Position numbers and translations under genes: made by a program
Notes under the pieces: model-generated
What the model was told of the DNA's origin: nothing
The model's database searches: none
Seen by the model: the letters and a program-made list of their open reading frames with translations, nothing else
Shown here: piece by piece, positions 25,501-37,572 of the stretch
Layout of the letters: each line of letters starts with the position of its first letter
Numbering within the stretch: position 1 is the first letter of the stretch
Assembly: GCA_001179505.1 (NCBI GenBank)
Contig: CDMY01000275.1
Coordinates: 312,233-376,232, forward strand
Origin: Vitrella brassicaformis
Taxonomy: Eukaryota; Sar; Vitrellaceae
Length of the DNA stretch: 64,000 nt
Direction of reading: 5' to 3'

Positions 25501-28500
25501 CACAGCTCTGCAAGCTTGCTCTCCGTCTTGGTCAGCTCCTCATCCGGAATGAAATGCTGCTTGATCTCACGCAGCACCAAATGGCGGTCCCTGAGGCAGA
25601 GAGGGAGGGAGGCAGATAGTTAGATAGATGTCCATCTATCTGTTGCATTAATGGCTGATGGCCTTTGCTTTGCCATTGCGCACCCACCGTTCGTTTCTGA
25701 GTCTGGGGCAGCAGAGCAGGGCCGCCGAGCTGCGGGGATCGGGAGTCGGACTCTGCAGACAGAAACGGAAAGGCTCCGTCAGGACAGACAGCGGCATGTG
25801 ATGACTCACATACCGCCGGCCTTGTTCAGATACCCACCTTTGTCTGTATCAGGCTGCACAGTCGTATGGCCTCCCTGAGGTTCCACTCCCACTCGTGCCC
25901 GCCCTCAAACGACTCACGACGACACACACCCTGGACGGCATGAATGAAGCCGACGGCCTGGACCACCAGCCTGTCACTCAGCCCCTCCTCCTTTGTGTAC
26001 AGATGCCGGCAGATGAAGAGCATGTCCTCCTGGTGGAGTTGCTCCACCACCACCCTCGTGAACCGATTGAGGAACGACCGCGGCAGCCCCTTGCGTCCCC
26101 CGCCCTGGCCCACGGGGTTCTGGGTGGCGAACAGCCTGAAGGACGGGGCGCACCTCACTGTGGCGTCGAGCTCGGGTATGAAGATCTCCTTCCTGTGGTC
26201 GAGGAGAGCGTTGAGTCCCTCGAGCACCGGCTGAGGCGCCAAGTTGAGCTCATCCAACACCACCCAAGTACCCTCCTTGACCGCCTTGAGCAACACGCCG
26301 TCCACCCACCTGGCAGGGCAGGCGCACACACATACGTACAGTACCGGACACACAACACAGACAGGTATGGGTGTGGTGTGCGAAGAACCAACCAGGTACC
26401 GTACAAACACACCCATCCACCCCATGGCTGGCAACGAGCCTCACCTGAAGCGAGGGGCTGACGTGGCCCCGATGCCCTGTCCTTCACTGGCAGCATCGGC
26501 TGGTGCGGGCAGGTCGGCGCCCAGCAGGTCCATGATGTCCGTCTGCTCCGACAGATTGATGCGCACCAGTCGGTTGCCCGTCCTCTCCGCCAGCGCCTGG
26601 ATGATCGTCGTCTTGCCCACGCCGGCAGGACCCTCCACCAGCACTGCACGCTTCAGCTGCAGGGCACGAAGCAGCCGACCCAAGTTCTGGGCCGTCGTGG
26701 GTGCAGCGAAGGCGAATCGCTGCGGAGGCTGCTCCGACACAAAGCTCCCACAGGCGATCTGAAAGTCGCCCATGCGGAGTGTGTGTGCCTGTGGGGTCAG
26801 GGAGGTCGACGAGAGCGCCTGATGCACCCAGCTGAAGCCCCCCTGTCCGAAGGCGGTCTTGACCGCCGCCCACTCGCCAGCTGAGAGGCCTGATGCCGCC
26901 CTGATGGAGTGCTCCATGTCGGTGAGGATGAAGGACAGCACGTGGGCGTGTTGGCTGTTACGCGACAGATGGCTACTGGCGGCAGACACACGGCTGGCCT
27001 GTCGGGTGAACAGCAGGCAGGACGTATGGCGTGCCGTGGGCTGAGTTGAGCTGAGTCTCTCTCTTTCTCCCTCGCTCACCATACCTACCATGGATTTGTC
27101 TGTGAGTGCGTTCCCGAGGCCAAGCCCATCCATCAGAATCATACACGCGCCTGCAGGGCCCCCCACAGCCCCAGCCATACACACAAAAACACACACAAGT
27201 GGGGTTAGACAAGAGCTAGCTGTGCAGCCACGAGCGCACCGCACCTAGCCCAGCTCAGCTCTCCTCCCCTTCCTTCCATACCGTGCATGAAGGCCATGAC
27301 AGCTGCCCTTGGCGAGCCCCCCATCTGGTGGTGCATCTCGCTGACAAAGTGTACCCAGCTGAGAGCGTCCCTTGGCGTCAGCGGGTGCAGCGCCCGAGCG
27401 TTGAACCACCGCACCGTCTCGAGGGTGGAGTGTGTCAGGAACTGCGCACCGGCAGGCAGCCGCTCCCGCACCATCTGGACCGCATCCTCCGACGCGAAGC
27501 TGAAGGCCGGCACCCACACCTCCGTGAAGCGGTTCCTCAAAGCTGGCGAGAGCTCTCTCTTCCCATAGTCACCGCCAGGGTTCATGGTGGCCCACAGCCG
27601 AAAGGATGGGTCGGCTGATATCACGTCGATGTGTGCGCCGCCCTTCTCCGCGAGCAGCAGCCGCCAGTCGGGCTCGAGGACGGAGTTGAGCCGCTCCAGC
27701 ACCGAGTCCTCGGCGAGCGAGATCTCATCGAGAAGGAAGTGGTCGCCCGCCCTCAGGCTGTGGGTGAGCGGACCATCCACCCACTCAAAGATCGCCTCCG
27801 CCGCCAGTAGAGCCTTCTCCAGACCCACAGCCGCCTCATCGACGCGACGTGATGCGTCAGCAGTGACGTCTTGTGGTGTACCGTCTTCAGCCTGTCTGGG
27901 GCTGTCTCGCCGCTCTGTGCACAGACGTTTGGCGGCTGGCGATGCTGTGGCCTCCTGTGTGCTACGGCACGCTGCTGGTGGTGGTGTTCTCACGTCGGTG
28001 CGGAGTCTTTCTCTGAAAAGCCGCAGCTGCCCCACCAGATGTGCCGAGGGCAAGGTGGCAGGTTCGTCTCTCGCCGAAGCGTCGATATTGTCCCGTAGGG
28101 AGGGGCTGTGTGCGAGGGCTGCAGTGATGAGGCGGGCGGTGCCGGCTGCTGCAGTGCTGTCGTCAGCCGCACCCCCACCGTCCACAAGGTCGTCCAGAAG
28201 AGTTTTGAGTGCTGCGGCGGATCGGCGTACCTCCTGCGTCAGCGGCTGTCGGTTCCGCAGCGGCCGCAGGGTGCCCAGTATGTCGGCCGCCTCGGTGTGC
28301 TGGTGACAGTTGAGAATGTGCAGCTCCCGCCCCGCCGTCCAGCTGATGGCCTGGCACACAGTCGTCTTGCCGCTGCCCGTCTCACCCACCATCAACACAG
28401 GCTCCTGGAACCGAAGGCAGCGACTCGCGAGAGCCACTAGCCGACAGAGCCCCTCTGTCCATGTCAGCCCTTTGTCAGGGAAGCCGGGCGGAAGGGCAGA

Positions 28501-31500
28501 CGCCCCTCCAGAGAGCTTCTGGGCGAGTTGAGTCTTAGTGGCCTCTACGTAAGGGTCGGTGGTGTAGTTGATGTGGAGGGCTTTGCCCTTGAGGAGGTGC
28601 CTCTCCAGCACGGACTTGACCTCTTGTTTCTCCTCGTCGACCCTCAGCCGCTCGGCGATGAGGCAGTAGCCCTCCACTGCCAGCTGCTCCATGCTCTCCG
28701 GCTGCCGATGGCCCCAACGAAGCAAATCACGGACCGTCATGAAACTCTGAGACCCGCCAAACACCTGTTTTAACACACAGACAGCCACACACACATCATG
28801 CAGCCATATATATTGGTGTCGTGTTACTTACTGTGCCTCCCTGTCTGTCTGCTTACCAGGCTCTTAAGCCGTCGTGTCTGCAGCGCCTCATAGACCTTGA
28901 TCATGGCCGAGCAGAAGGCTGGCGGCAGCGAGCAGCGCCGCCCGATGATCATCTGCAGCTCGCCCCGGGGGATGCTGTCGACGTACAGCTCCAGGAACCG
29001 ATTGCGGAAGGCCCGTGAGAGCATCTTGCGGCCGCCATAGGCCCCGCCGGCGGGGTTCTGAGTGGCGAAGACCATGAACTCGGGGTGGGGCTTGACGATC
29101 GTGTTGGTCTCGGGGATGTACAGCTCACGGTTGTCGTCCAGCAGACGATTCAATGCTGTCCACCACCACAACACACAGAGAGAGATGATGTTGCCTTGCC
29201 GCCTCCCTTGTGGTGTGGCGTTGGTCTGTCTGGCCACTTAGTCACCTTCGAGCACTTCGCTAGGCGCGAGATTCAGCTCGTCGAGCACCACCCATTGCCC
29301 CTTTCTGGCAGCCTGTACGAGCACGCCCTCCTGGAAGACCAGCCTGCCGGTGGTTGGGTCGGGGATGTACTGGCCGAGGTACTCTTGTAGGTCTGTGTGC
29401 TCGTGGTTGTTGATGCGGACGAAGGGGTGGCCGGTGAGCCGACTGATGAATGACACCATGCTGGTCTTGCCCGACGACGTGGGGCCCTCCAGCAGGACAG
29501 GGGTGCGGCCGCCGCTCAGGATGCGGCCGAGATTCTTGAGGTGGTGCTGGGTTGGTTGGCGGTGGGACATAAACAGCACAGACAGACGCGTGTTTTGACG
29601 GACGGGTGTGGTGTACGGGTTTAGGTGGTTTCTGTGCCTTACTTTGACGGATGGCGTGACGACAAAGTCCCTGTGGGCGGCATCGAAATCAATCGCCTCG
29701 TCACCGCTCTGGATCCAGTGGCCCTCCACCGACACCCACCGCCTCCCCTTGACACCAGGCTGCTCCCTGCCCCCCTTACTGCTGATGGTGCTGCTGGTGC
29801 TGCTGCCGTCCTCGGCCTCCATCTTGCACTCTGCTGTCGGGTGTGCGAACTCTATCACACCGCCGCCCTTCTTCTGGGTGAAGGCCTGCTTGGGCATGGT
29901 GGTGGGGGCGGCGAGTTTTGCCAGGGGTACGCGCAGCTTCTGGCAGATGAGTTCCGTCAGCTTGTCCGCCGACGTGCGGTGCAGGGGGGTCGCGAAGGCC
30001 ATCAACAAGCCTTCCGCCAAAGCATCCTGAACGACACACACGACACGAATACACAAGCATGCAATGTGGTGCCCGTCCGTGTGTAGTGTGGTGCGACTTG
30101 CCTGCTCACCATCGGTGGACATGGCCGGTGACCCCTTCTCGCCACAGCGACGGCATGCTTGAGCGCCCGGACCAGCGTCCGCAGCGACATGTTTGGCACC
30201 TTGCCGCTGCCGTCCTCAAGCTGGAACGACTGACACATCTCCCGGGTGCCCAGGTAGAAGTCAACGATGTCGTCGACGGGCGGCTCAGGCATCAGGCTCC
30301 TCAGGTATCCCTTCACAATCAGACGCAGGTCGGCTCGCGAGCTCACGAGGTCCACAAATATCTCGGTGAAGCGCTGGCGGAAACCAGGTGGGAGCTCCCT
30401 CTTGCCTGCACTGACCTCACGATGCTGCGGCTGACGATCGGTCGCCTGGGGCTCATCTTGGATGGAGGAGGGCAGCACGGTGGCCGGCACTGTTGGGGGG
30501 TTCATGCAGGCGAACACTCTGAAGTTGGGGTGGGGCACCACGGGATCGCCGCGCTTCTCCGACAGGATGAAGGGGGCCGTGGGGTCGTCCAGGAGGCCTT
30601 CGATGCGCTGGAGGATGTCGGCCTGCGCCAGATTGATCTCATCCAGGATGATCCACTCACCCTTCCGCAATGCCTCCACCAGAATGCCCTCCCGAAAGTC
30701 GAAACGGAGCGCTCCGGCCCCGGTTCTGCCGTGCTGCTCCTCGCTCCTGACCACATCAGCGATCTGTAGACAGTCGCTCTCGAATGTAGCCCAGCTGGTG
30801 AGCAGAGATCCATCCCCGCCGCCGCCTCGGCCTCTCTGTTCGTTTAGCTTCTGTAGGGCCGTCCTCGCAGTGGCCAGGAAGGCGTTGAGCAGCGCCGCCC
30901 ACCTCGACGCCGTCACGTCAGCCACCACGCGCCTCAATAAACCGGCGTTTTTGGTCTTGGAGAATGTGCGTGGGAAGAGGTCGCTGCTGAACCTGTCGAA
31001 GAGGTCCCTCATCGTCTGGGAGGGGTCGACCGGCTGCAGGCCACCGATGAGCTCCTGGCTCTCGCTCTGCTCGCTGAAATTGTAGACTCTGAGGTCCACG
31101 TCCACGAGTGCGGCGAGGTGTTGGATGATGGATGTCTTGCCGGTGCCGGTATCGCCCACCAGCAGGACGTTCTCGCCATTGGCTATGCACGAGGCCACGC
31201 TCTCCATCAACCGGCTGTGCACCGACGTGTACGCGAAGAACGTCCGGTGGGCAGGTGGGGCAGACGGACGGCCTGCGGTGGTGGTGGTGGTTGGTTTCTT
31301 GAGTTGGATGTCGCCACACGTGACGTGGTCATCGAATGCCGAAATGGTGGGATGCTCAGCCGTTAGCAGATGCTCAACCTAGGATGACACAAGATGACAC
31401 GCTGTCGCCCATGGCTACAGACGATGGGTTGGTCATTCTCTCGGGCACCGCACCTGATCTGCCGTCAGTTGGAGTCTGCCCCCAAACGCCTGGGCGGCTC

Positions 31501-34190
31501 TGACCCTCACCCAAGGGTCAGGAGTATGCGCCAACAATGTCTGCCCCCCAACCAACACACAGCATCGCACCCATGCCATGAATCGAATCCATGGGATATT
31601 CTGTTGGTGCCGGGTCGGACCGTACCGTGGCAGCGTGTTTGAGTAAGCACATGCGCGTGCTCTCGTTGAGCGGCAGCACCAACGGACACAGGTGCCGCTC
31701 CACCCGATGGCAATACTTGAGCAAATCACCCAGACCGCCCACGCGATGGGCCACACCTACACCTACACCACTGCCCCCCCACCCACAGCCCTCCGACGCC
31801 TGCAGGCCCTTGAAGGCACCCATGACGGCCGGCACGATTGGCTCCAGGGACGGGTGACGCAGCACTATGATATCACACGCATCCTGATTGATGCCGTCCG
31901 TCAGCACACAGCAAATATGTATCAGCGTGTCATTCACGTGTGTGTCGGTATGCTCCTCTCCCAGTGTCACCTTGTCCGTGGGCGTTGGCACACCGATTGA
32001 CGCCCATCCCGATGTCAGAGCCGGCGGCCTCTCGGGCGGCGACGCGATGCGCAGATGGAGCTCCTCCACACTGCTGACATGGGCATCAGACACCGACGCC
32101 GACTCTCTCCTATGCCGCGCTGTTGTGTCGCTTGTCGTGAGTGTGCCGAGGAGACGAAAGTGGGGGTGGGCGGTCAAGGACTCGTTGCGCTGCGGTATCG
32201 ACAGGGTGCGGCCGTTCACAAGGGGCAGCAGGGCGGCTAGGATCTGCAGACAGACAGGATGGAACACACAGTTGCGAGCAGGGGTAATGTGTGCGTGTGT
32301 GTCGTCTTTTATGTGACCTCCTGTGAGATTTTGTCGACCTCCTCCAGTACCAGCCACTTGCCTGACGGTGCATACCAACCAGCACAGACACACAAAATGT
32401 TGGTCATGTCGCTCAAGGAAACCTGAGTGCGTGTGTGGTTGTGAGTTACCCTGTGTGAGGGCGTCGACGAGTATGCCTGGACGCCATTCGAACTCCCCAG
32501 CACGCTCGCCGCTCACGTACGCACCTGCATAGACAGCAAAGCAAAGGACACACAACAAACAATGAATGACACACTGCGATCGTGCGGGTGCCTGCCTGCG
32601 CACCGAGGAGGCTCTTGGAGTCGGCCTGGTCATCCAAATGGAGAAATATCGGCGTGGGGGCTCCTGCAGACGGATGGACAGACAGACAGACAGACAGACA
32701 CAGATGTATATGAATGCAGGCCAGGCCGCAAGCGTGCCGGCAGCCCCCACCCCCACCTAGTATTTTGGCCGCATAGGATATGAAGAAGGACTTGCCACAC
32801 CCAGACCGGCCCCACAGCAGGACGGGCGTGGTGCGTGTCACCAACAGCAGCAGCTCCCTCAGCACACATGACGCGGCCTCAGTTGGCGCAAAGGCAAGCG
32901 GCCGGGGCGCAGGAGAAATCATTGGCCAAGGCCCATCACTCGGTTGAGCATGTGGTGCGGCGAAACGGGGCACCATGAGCCGCTCCATAGCTGAACTGTG
33001 ATCCCCTTTGCCGCCCAGCGTCACCACAGGTAGCACCTGTTGCCAGCCTCCCACACTCAGGAGCGCAGCGATGTCCGTCATGCTGCTACCAGAAGGCCCG
33101 TTGTCGGCTCGCAAGAAGGACAGCACCGGCAGTAAACCCTCCATCGACTCGTCAGAGATGCGGCTGAGGCCAAGCCTCCCCAAAAACGCCTCCCTGGACG
33201 GATGGATGGGAAAGCAAAGCAAAGCAAAGCACACACACGCGGTCCGGTCACTCCAACGAAAACAAATGAGCATGTTCTTATTCTTGCTTCTTACTGTGCT
33301 CTCGGCGCCATTCTGAGGACGTGTGCCGCGATGCTCCCGACGATAGACCTGAGGGTGTGCGGCGATCGGCCATCGTGCATCAGCGCCAACAGCGGTGTGA
33401 CATCCCAGATGGCACGAACACCAGGACAGCTGACATACAAAAGCAATGATGACGTAAGACAGACCATGACACTCGTCGGCACCCCACACGCACCTTTGAA
33501 GCAGCCTGAGGATGGCCTGGCAGATCCGAATGTCATTCACACCCCTCTGACCACCGCCGCCATGCTCCTTAGTGGCGCACACAGATGCAGTGCATGCCTC
33601 CAGCAGACTCCCCCTTGTCCGGTCGAGCAGCAGCTGGACGCGATCGCGGAGAAAGGGCTCGTGCGACGCTCTGCTGAGGAGGATGCACCACCTCTCGTCA
33701 GTGGAAAGGCCTGTCCACAACCAGCCAGCCAGCCCCACTTGGACATCACCCTGCCCTGCCCACCGTGGTAGGTACCCTACCTGAGTCGTCCATGTGTCCT
33801 TGATGCGCACTCGGGTCATCGCCCGCATCCACAGCGGCAACCTGTCTGTCAAGGTCCGCGATAATGATCAAGAGGGAGAGGCACGGGAAGGCTCCAACCA
33901 CGCCCGATGCCAGCTCCGGTTCCAGCAAGCCTTCCCGCAAAGCGTCGACCAGCTGACGCTGCCCGAAGAGCACCGCATCCTGTCGAACCACAAACATGGC
34001 TGAATGCACCCACTCGCCGTGTGTCTGTCTGTGTGTGTCGCATGGCTTGCCTCACCTTGTCGTCCATGCTGATGTTGGAAGCAGCCTGTTCGACCCGAAC
34101 CGCCCACGATCTCCACCTGGCGGCGTCTTCCGCCATACCTCTCACCAGATGCCTACACAGATCTTTCAGAGCCTGACCGTTGGACTTCAT
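9628..34190 (-). CDS. MDN1: Midasin, giant AAA+ ATPase of 60S ribosome assembly
   Basis: Midasin (Rea1/Mdn1) is a dynein-like AAA+ machine. It strips Rsa4 and Ytm1 from pre-60S particles in the nucleolus and nucleoplasm, pulling with its MIDAS domain. Reading the minus strand from 34190, the window shows an N-terminal domain (to ~33 kb), six AAA modules in dynein order with Walker A motifs, a long helical linker (24-15 kb), a D/E-rich region (14.5-11.4 kb) and the C-terminal MIDAS with DNSRS at ~10.8 kb. The stop is at 9628 after QWFDLMK. The gene has several dozen exons; the largest is near 24270-22020. I did not fix every splice site, so the exact protein length is open, but several thousand residues fit the ~5,000-5,600 of known midasins. 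An in-frame ATG at 34223 is an alternative start. It diverges from the plastid uS10 gene across 161 bases. Module 6 has decayed Walker motifs. Confidence 0.93.
11404..14502 (-). other. Midasin D/E-rich region
   Basis: A run of exons encodes strongly acidic, Gln- and Gly-rich sequence, for example near 14330-14480, 14160-14280, 13780-14040, 13430-13690 and 11400-11560. Known midasins carry an Asp/Glu-rich segment between linker and MIDAS, which acts as a flexible tether. Introns of 60-150 bases split the segment into similar-sized blocks. Confidence 0.8.
18657..18691. repeat. (TGTC)n in a midasin intron
   Basis: Eight or more TGTC units lie in a midasin linker intron. On the coding strand it reads GACA. 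Confidence 0.8.
19495..19552. repeat. (CA)n(GA)n in a midasin intron
   Basis: About 26 bases of CA repeat are followed by about 30 of GA repeat, the longest dinucleotide tract in the midasin gene. Confidence 0.85.
24000..25110 (-). other. Midasin AAA6 module, decayed Walker motifs
   Basis: The Walker A position (24982-25008) reads GPPASGKAS: the Ser/Thr after the lysine is Ala. The Walker B strand near 24425-24460 reads WLVMRNAHLSAPAVL, where fungal and animal midasins have an Asp (LDNANL-type); here it is Arg. HPSFRVFFTADV and LRNRCMEVYVD follow (24220-24120), so the fold is kept. Hydrolysis at this site looks lost. Confidence 0.8.
25830..26790 (-). other. Midasin AAA5 module
   Basis: Walker A GPAGVGKTT is at 26606-26632. 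RINLSEQTDIMDLLGADLP follows near 26500-26560. Walker B WVVLDELNLAPQPVLE lies near 26215-26270 and FRLFATQNPVGQGGGRKGLP near 26085-26145. An intron of about 130 bases (near 26310-26440) falls between them. Confidence 0.87.
27280..28770 (-). other. Midasin AAA4 module
   Basis: Walker A GETGSGKTT is at 28360-28386. Walker B HFLLDEISLAEDSVLE lies near 27695-27745, FRLWATMNPGGDYGKREL near 27555-27605 and LRNRFTEVWVP near 27510-27545. A loop of about 150 residues, S/A/D-rich, sits between Walker A and B. Confidence 0.87.
28860..29580 (-). other. Midasin AAA3 module
   Basis: Walker A GPTSSGKTS is at 29460-29486. Walker B WVVLDELNLAPSEVLE lies near 29255-29305. After an intron (about 29160-29240) come HPEFMVFATQNP and AFRNRFLELYVD. 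The module looks catalytically complete. Confidence 0.87.
30100..31230 (-). other. Midasin AAA2 module
   Basis: Walker A GDTGTGKTS is at 31130-31156. Walker B WIILDEINLAQADIL lies near 30620-30665 and PNFRVFACMNPP near 30500-30535. The arginine-finger region reads FRQRFTEIFVD near 30350-30390. All key residues for ATP binding and hydrolysis are present. Confidence 0.85.
32000..32950 (-). other. Midasin AAA1 module
   Basis: Walker A GRSGCGKS lies at about 32788-32811, right after TTPVLLWG. The Walker B strand WLVLEEVDK is near 32330-32360, split from the first half by introns. LTAHPHFRLLGTL near 32150-32180 is the sensor-1 strand. Extents are approximate because several introns interrupt the module. 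Confidence 0.8.
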
Positions 34191-34351
34191 TCTTTCTCTC
34201 GATGAATGAGATGAATGAACCAATCAATCAATCGCCTCGACACACAGCCGCAGCAAAACGCATCCGCGGCCCGCTTCTCGCAGGTGAACCACTGCGAGCT
34301 TAGCAGCGAGCTATAGCTCGCGACTCAGCAAAGAATCTCTCTCGTCTGCGA
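34191..34351. promoter_or_regulatory. Bidirectional promoter region, midasin and plastid uS10
   Basis: These 161 bases separate two divergent starts. GCGAGCTTAG at 34294-34303 is the exact reverse complement of the CTAAGCTCGC decamer in the CEP104 and NOM1/dihydropyrimidinase gaps. A perfect 16-base palindrome, GCGAGCTATAGCTCGC, follows two bases later at 34306-34321 and carries the same GCGAGCT core in both directions. The decamer ends 48 bases before the uS10 start codon. Confidence 0.6.
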
Positions 34352-36327
34352 ATGAAGCTGGATGTAGCGATGGCAGTGGGGGACAGATGGCGGCCGTTTC
34401 CGCCGCTGTGCCTCATCTTGCTGTGGGTGATCTCCGCCCATGCCTTTCGAGCACCTGTTGGCGGCTTCGGTGGCGCATCACTGAGGTCAAGAGCAGCGCC
34501 TGCATCACCCATCACAGTGCCATCAAGATCCCTCTCCCCACCTGCCCCCCGTCGAGTGCTGCTCTTCGCAAAGTCATCAGAGGTGAGGACGGGACGGACC
34601 ACTGCACAAAGAGCGAGCGTGCATCATGAACAAGGTGCTTGGTGGTGTGTGTCTGCAGGCTGATCAGCCGAAGGACGAGCCAGCAGCAAAGGCAGAATCA
34701 CCAGCTGCTGAGCCAACTGCAGAGGCCAATGTACCAGCCGCTGAACCAGCTGAAGAGAAAGAGGCGGCGGCTCCTGAGGAGGCGCTATCGGTGGCCGAGG
34801 AGCCTCCAGTAGTGACGGAGGTCATCGCAGAGGTGGCGGAAGAGCCGCAGCCGGAGGAGGAAGTGCCCGAGGTGGCAGCTGTGGAAGAGGCGGTTGCCGA
34901 TGAGAGTGCTGAGAGCGAGAGTGAGGTGCAGGAGGTGTCTGAGTTGGACGAGGCTGCTGCCGCTGCAGTGGCCGCTGCCGAAGAGGGGGGCGAGGAGGAG
35001 CTGTACGAGGAGGTCAACCCCATGAGCTGGCCAGAGAACAAGTACCTCAGGATCGCCATCAGGGGATACACTAAGGTGTGTCAGTCATATAGACAGCCAG
35101 CGCAAGCAACAAACACATCACCACCGCACCGCACACTGCTCATCGTCATGACCCGTTTGTGACCGCACCGCCTGGCCTGGCTGTGCTGTGCTGGTTGTGT
35201 TGTGTGCTGTGCAGGTGGACATGAACACGGTGACGGAGAGGATCCTGGAGGCCGTCAACAAGATCGACGGCCTCAGAGCAAAGGGGCCACACTTCTGCAA
35301 GACAAGAAGGAAACGGTCGGTCGGCATACAATACATACATGTGTATCACATATACACACACATACAGCCTTACCACTTGGTCTGTCTGCACTCGTGTGTC
35401 ATGTCATGTGATGTGTGCAGGTTCTGTGTGTTGAGGTCGCCTTTCGTCAACAAGGATGCACGAGAGCACTTTGAGATCAACTTCCACAAGAGGTTCATCG
35501 ACATCTACCCTGAGGGGGAAGGACGTAAGCCACCAATGCAACCGGCATGCACTGCGCCCGCGGTAATGACTTTGCGTGCATTTGTGGTCGCTGTGTGCAG
35601 CCAAGGTGATCGCCGACTTTCTGGACGTTGAGCTGCCCGACGCAGTCGGTGAGGAATGCGCACAAACCTTCACACACACATGTATGTGTATTGATTCGTG
35701 TCCCTTGGGTCCGCCGTAATCTGTCTGTGCAGCGGTTGATGTGCGTTTCGAGGACACGCGCAAGCCCCTCCGGCAGAAGCAGATCCACAAGCAGTTCCGT
35801 GATAGGTGGACGTCCAAGTACATGGAGTACGAGTGGGACTTTCCCAAGAAGAAGGCCGTCATCGATGAGATCCTCTCGCCCGAGCTCATCGACTCCATCC
35901 CCATCAAGATGTTCCCAGGCAAGAACTTCCACATCCTCAAGAGGTTCCCGCTGCAGGAACTTGAGAGCAACCTCGACAAGTGAGTGAGACATGAGGCAGG
36001 CACACCACAGACCCACCGACACACCGACCCACCGGCGGACAGGACAGGCAGAGTGGGAGGGAGGGAGGGAGGGAGGGAGGGAGGGAGACATTCGTATATT
36101 CGGTCATTCTGTATGTATGTATCGTGTTGTTTGTGCACTTTAGGATAAAGGAGAACAAGAAGTTCTGGGAGGACTTCTATGCGAGGAAGGAGCGGCATCT
36201 CACCAAGGCCGACCGTGAGGCGGGCTACACGGCTGTGCCCAAGGACTACTCGTGGCTCATGGAGCCGGGCGCTATCCAGCGAAACATGGAAAAGGCCATC
36301 GAAGCACAAAAAGCTGCCAAGGCGTAG
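34352..36327 (+). CDS. rps10: Plastid-targeted 30S ribosomal protein uS10, extended
   Basis: Exons 34352-34582, 34659-35075, 35215-35315, 35421-35524, 35601-35648, 35733-35979 and 36144-36327 join in frame to 443 residues. The first ~32 residues form a signal peptide ([14 protein letters not shown]) followed by a stretch beginning FRAPVGG, rich in Ser/Arg/Pro: the bipartite pattern of red-derived complex plastids. Residues ~78-200 are Ala/Glu/Pro-rich and acidic. The uS10 domain follows (~200-285) with [32 protein letters not shown] and KRFIDIYP, matching the bacterial and plastid uS10 core. A further ~155 residues, basic and Trp/Tyr-rich, have no bacterial counterpart. The product would be in the plastid small subunit. 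A mitochondrial destination is less likely given the signal peptide. Confidence 0.85.
36054..36088. repeat. (GGGA)n in the last uS10 intron
   Basis: About eight GGGA units lie in the intron 35980-36143. Confidence 0.85.
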
Positions 36328-36565
36328 CGTAGCGGGCTTAGGTCAGTGTATGTGTCGGTCAACTGGCGAAGCCAGACAGCTAGGTTGTGTGGCTGGCTGA
36401 GGCTTGCTTGTGCTATCTTAGGACGACTCTGATGGATGAATGGATGCGTTGTGCATTTCAAACAGACGCATCCATGGCATATATGGGTTCCTTATTCATT
36501 CGTCTCTACTTCATTGACATGAAGCGGTTTCAAATTTACATGATTTCGCGCCCATTTCGCGTGGT

Positions 36566-37550
36566 ATGCAGCCTGTTGGATGGGTCTTCAGCGGCACAGG
36601 GGACATACAGCGGCCCTCGACCATCCCAGTCAGAGAGCAACAACACCCCTTGCCCTACGAACGCACCTGCATCCAGCTCGATGAAGGCCTCCTCTGTGAG
36701 TATCCTCACTGCGATAGCAGTGGGGCCGGCCGGCGGTCGTTGCAGAAGCCTCGCGCAACTCCCTCTGGCCAATCGCACCACCTAACACAGCAGCTGCGGC
36801 CAGCCTCTGCAACGAGCATCGTGGAAGGTTCAAAAGTTGGCAGTGAGGGTGAGGGGGCCTCAGCAGGTCCACCATCCTCAATGCGGCAGTGCCGTGTGCG
36901 TGCCCCTGTGAGCGGTGATGGCCGGTGGGAGTATGGGGGGAGGCTGCAGGACGTGCTTGAGGCGGCGACGCAGCACCACTGGACGGCCGAGTGTCTGTGG
37001 AGGGAGGCGGTGGTGTTTGTTACGGCATACAAGCTGCAGGAGGGCGACAAGGTACCATTCATCGAAGAGATGCTGCCTGAGCGGTACTTCCAGTCGCCAT
37101 TCTATCAGCAGGTCTGTACATATACATTCGGAGTAGACAGAAATGACTTGACAAAAGGAACCCTCCTTTGTATGTGCGTCTTTGTCTTGCTTTGTGCAGT
37201 GTTACCTGGTCTACACGGCCCTTCGTGACTTCCAGGCCCAGCTGTATCGCCCTCACTCATGCCCCAGCACATCCACCACAGTTTCACACAATACGGCAGA
37301 CAGCTCCGACTCTGCCGCTGAGCCCGCGAGCACTGGCACAGACACGCCAGCAGCCACACCACACCAGCATGATGATGGAGGGGGTGCCTCTGCCCCCTCG
37401 TCTCTGTCTGAGTGGGTGGTGGCGTTCGACAAGCGGTATGGGCAGGCGTATGTGTTCAACACGCACACGGGGCAGAGCCAGTGGACGACACAGGGGCCCC
37501 TACTTGACCTCACAGACGGGATAAATCTCGAGGGTGGTCTCGATACATGA
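36566..37550 (+). CDS. WW-domain protein, function unknown
   Basis: Exons 36566-37111 and 37200-37550 join in phase to 298 residues. The start is the first ATG of the open frame and is not certain; an upstream exon cannot be excluded. Residues ~130-215 form a compact segment with GRWEYGGRLQDVLEA, ECLWREAVVFVTAYKL and EMLPERYFQSPFYQQCYLV. A Ser/Thr/Ala-rich linker follows. Near the C-terminus a WW-like domain reads WVVAFDKRYGQAYVFNT then HTGQSQW, with the two Trp and the Tyr/Phe-Asn core, but the usual final Pro is displaced. WW domains bind Pro-rich ligands. The gene lies 238 bases after uS10 on the same strand, and its stop is about 24 bases before a poly-G run at the assembly gap. Confidence 0.6.
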
Positions 37551-37572
37551 CATGATCGGTGTGTGTGTGTGA

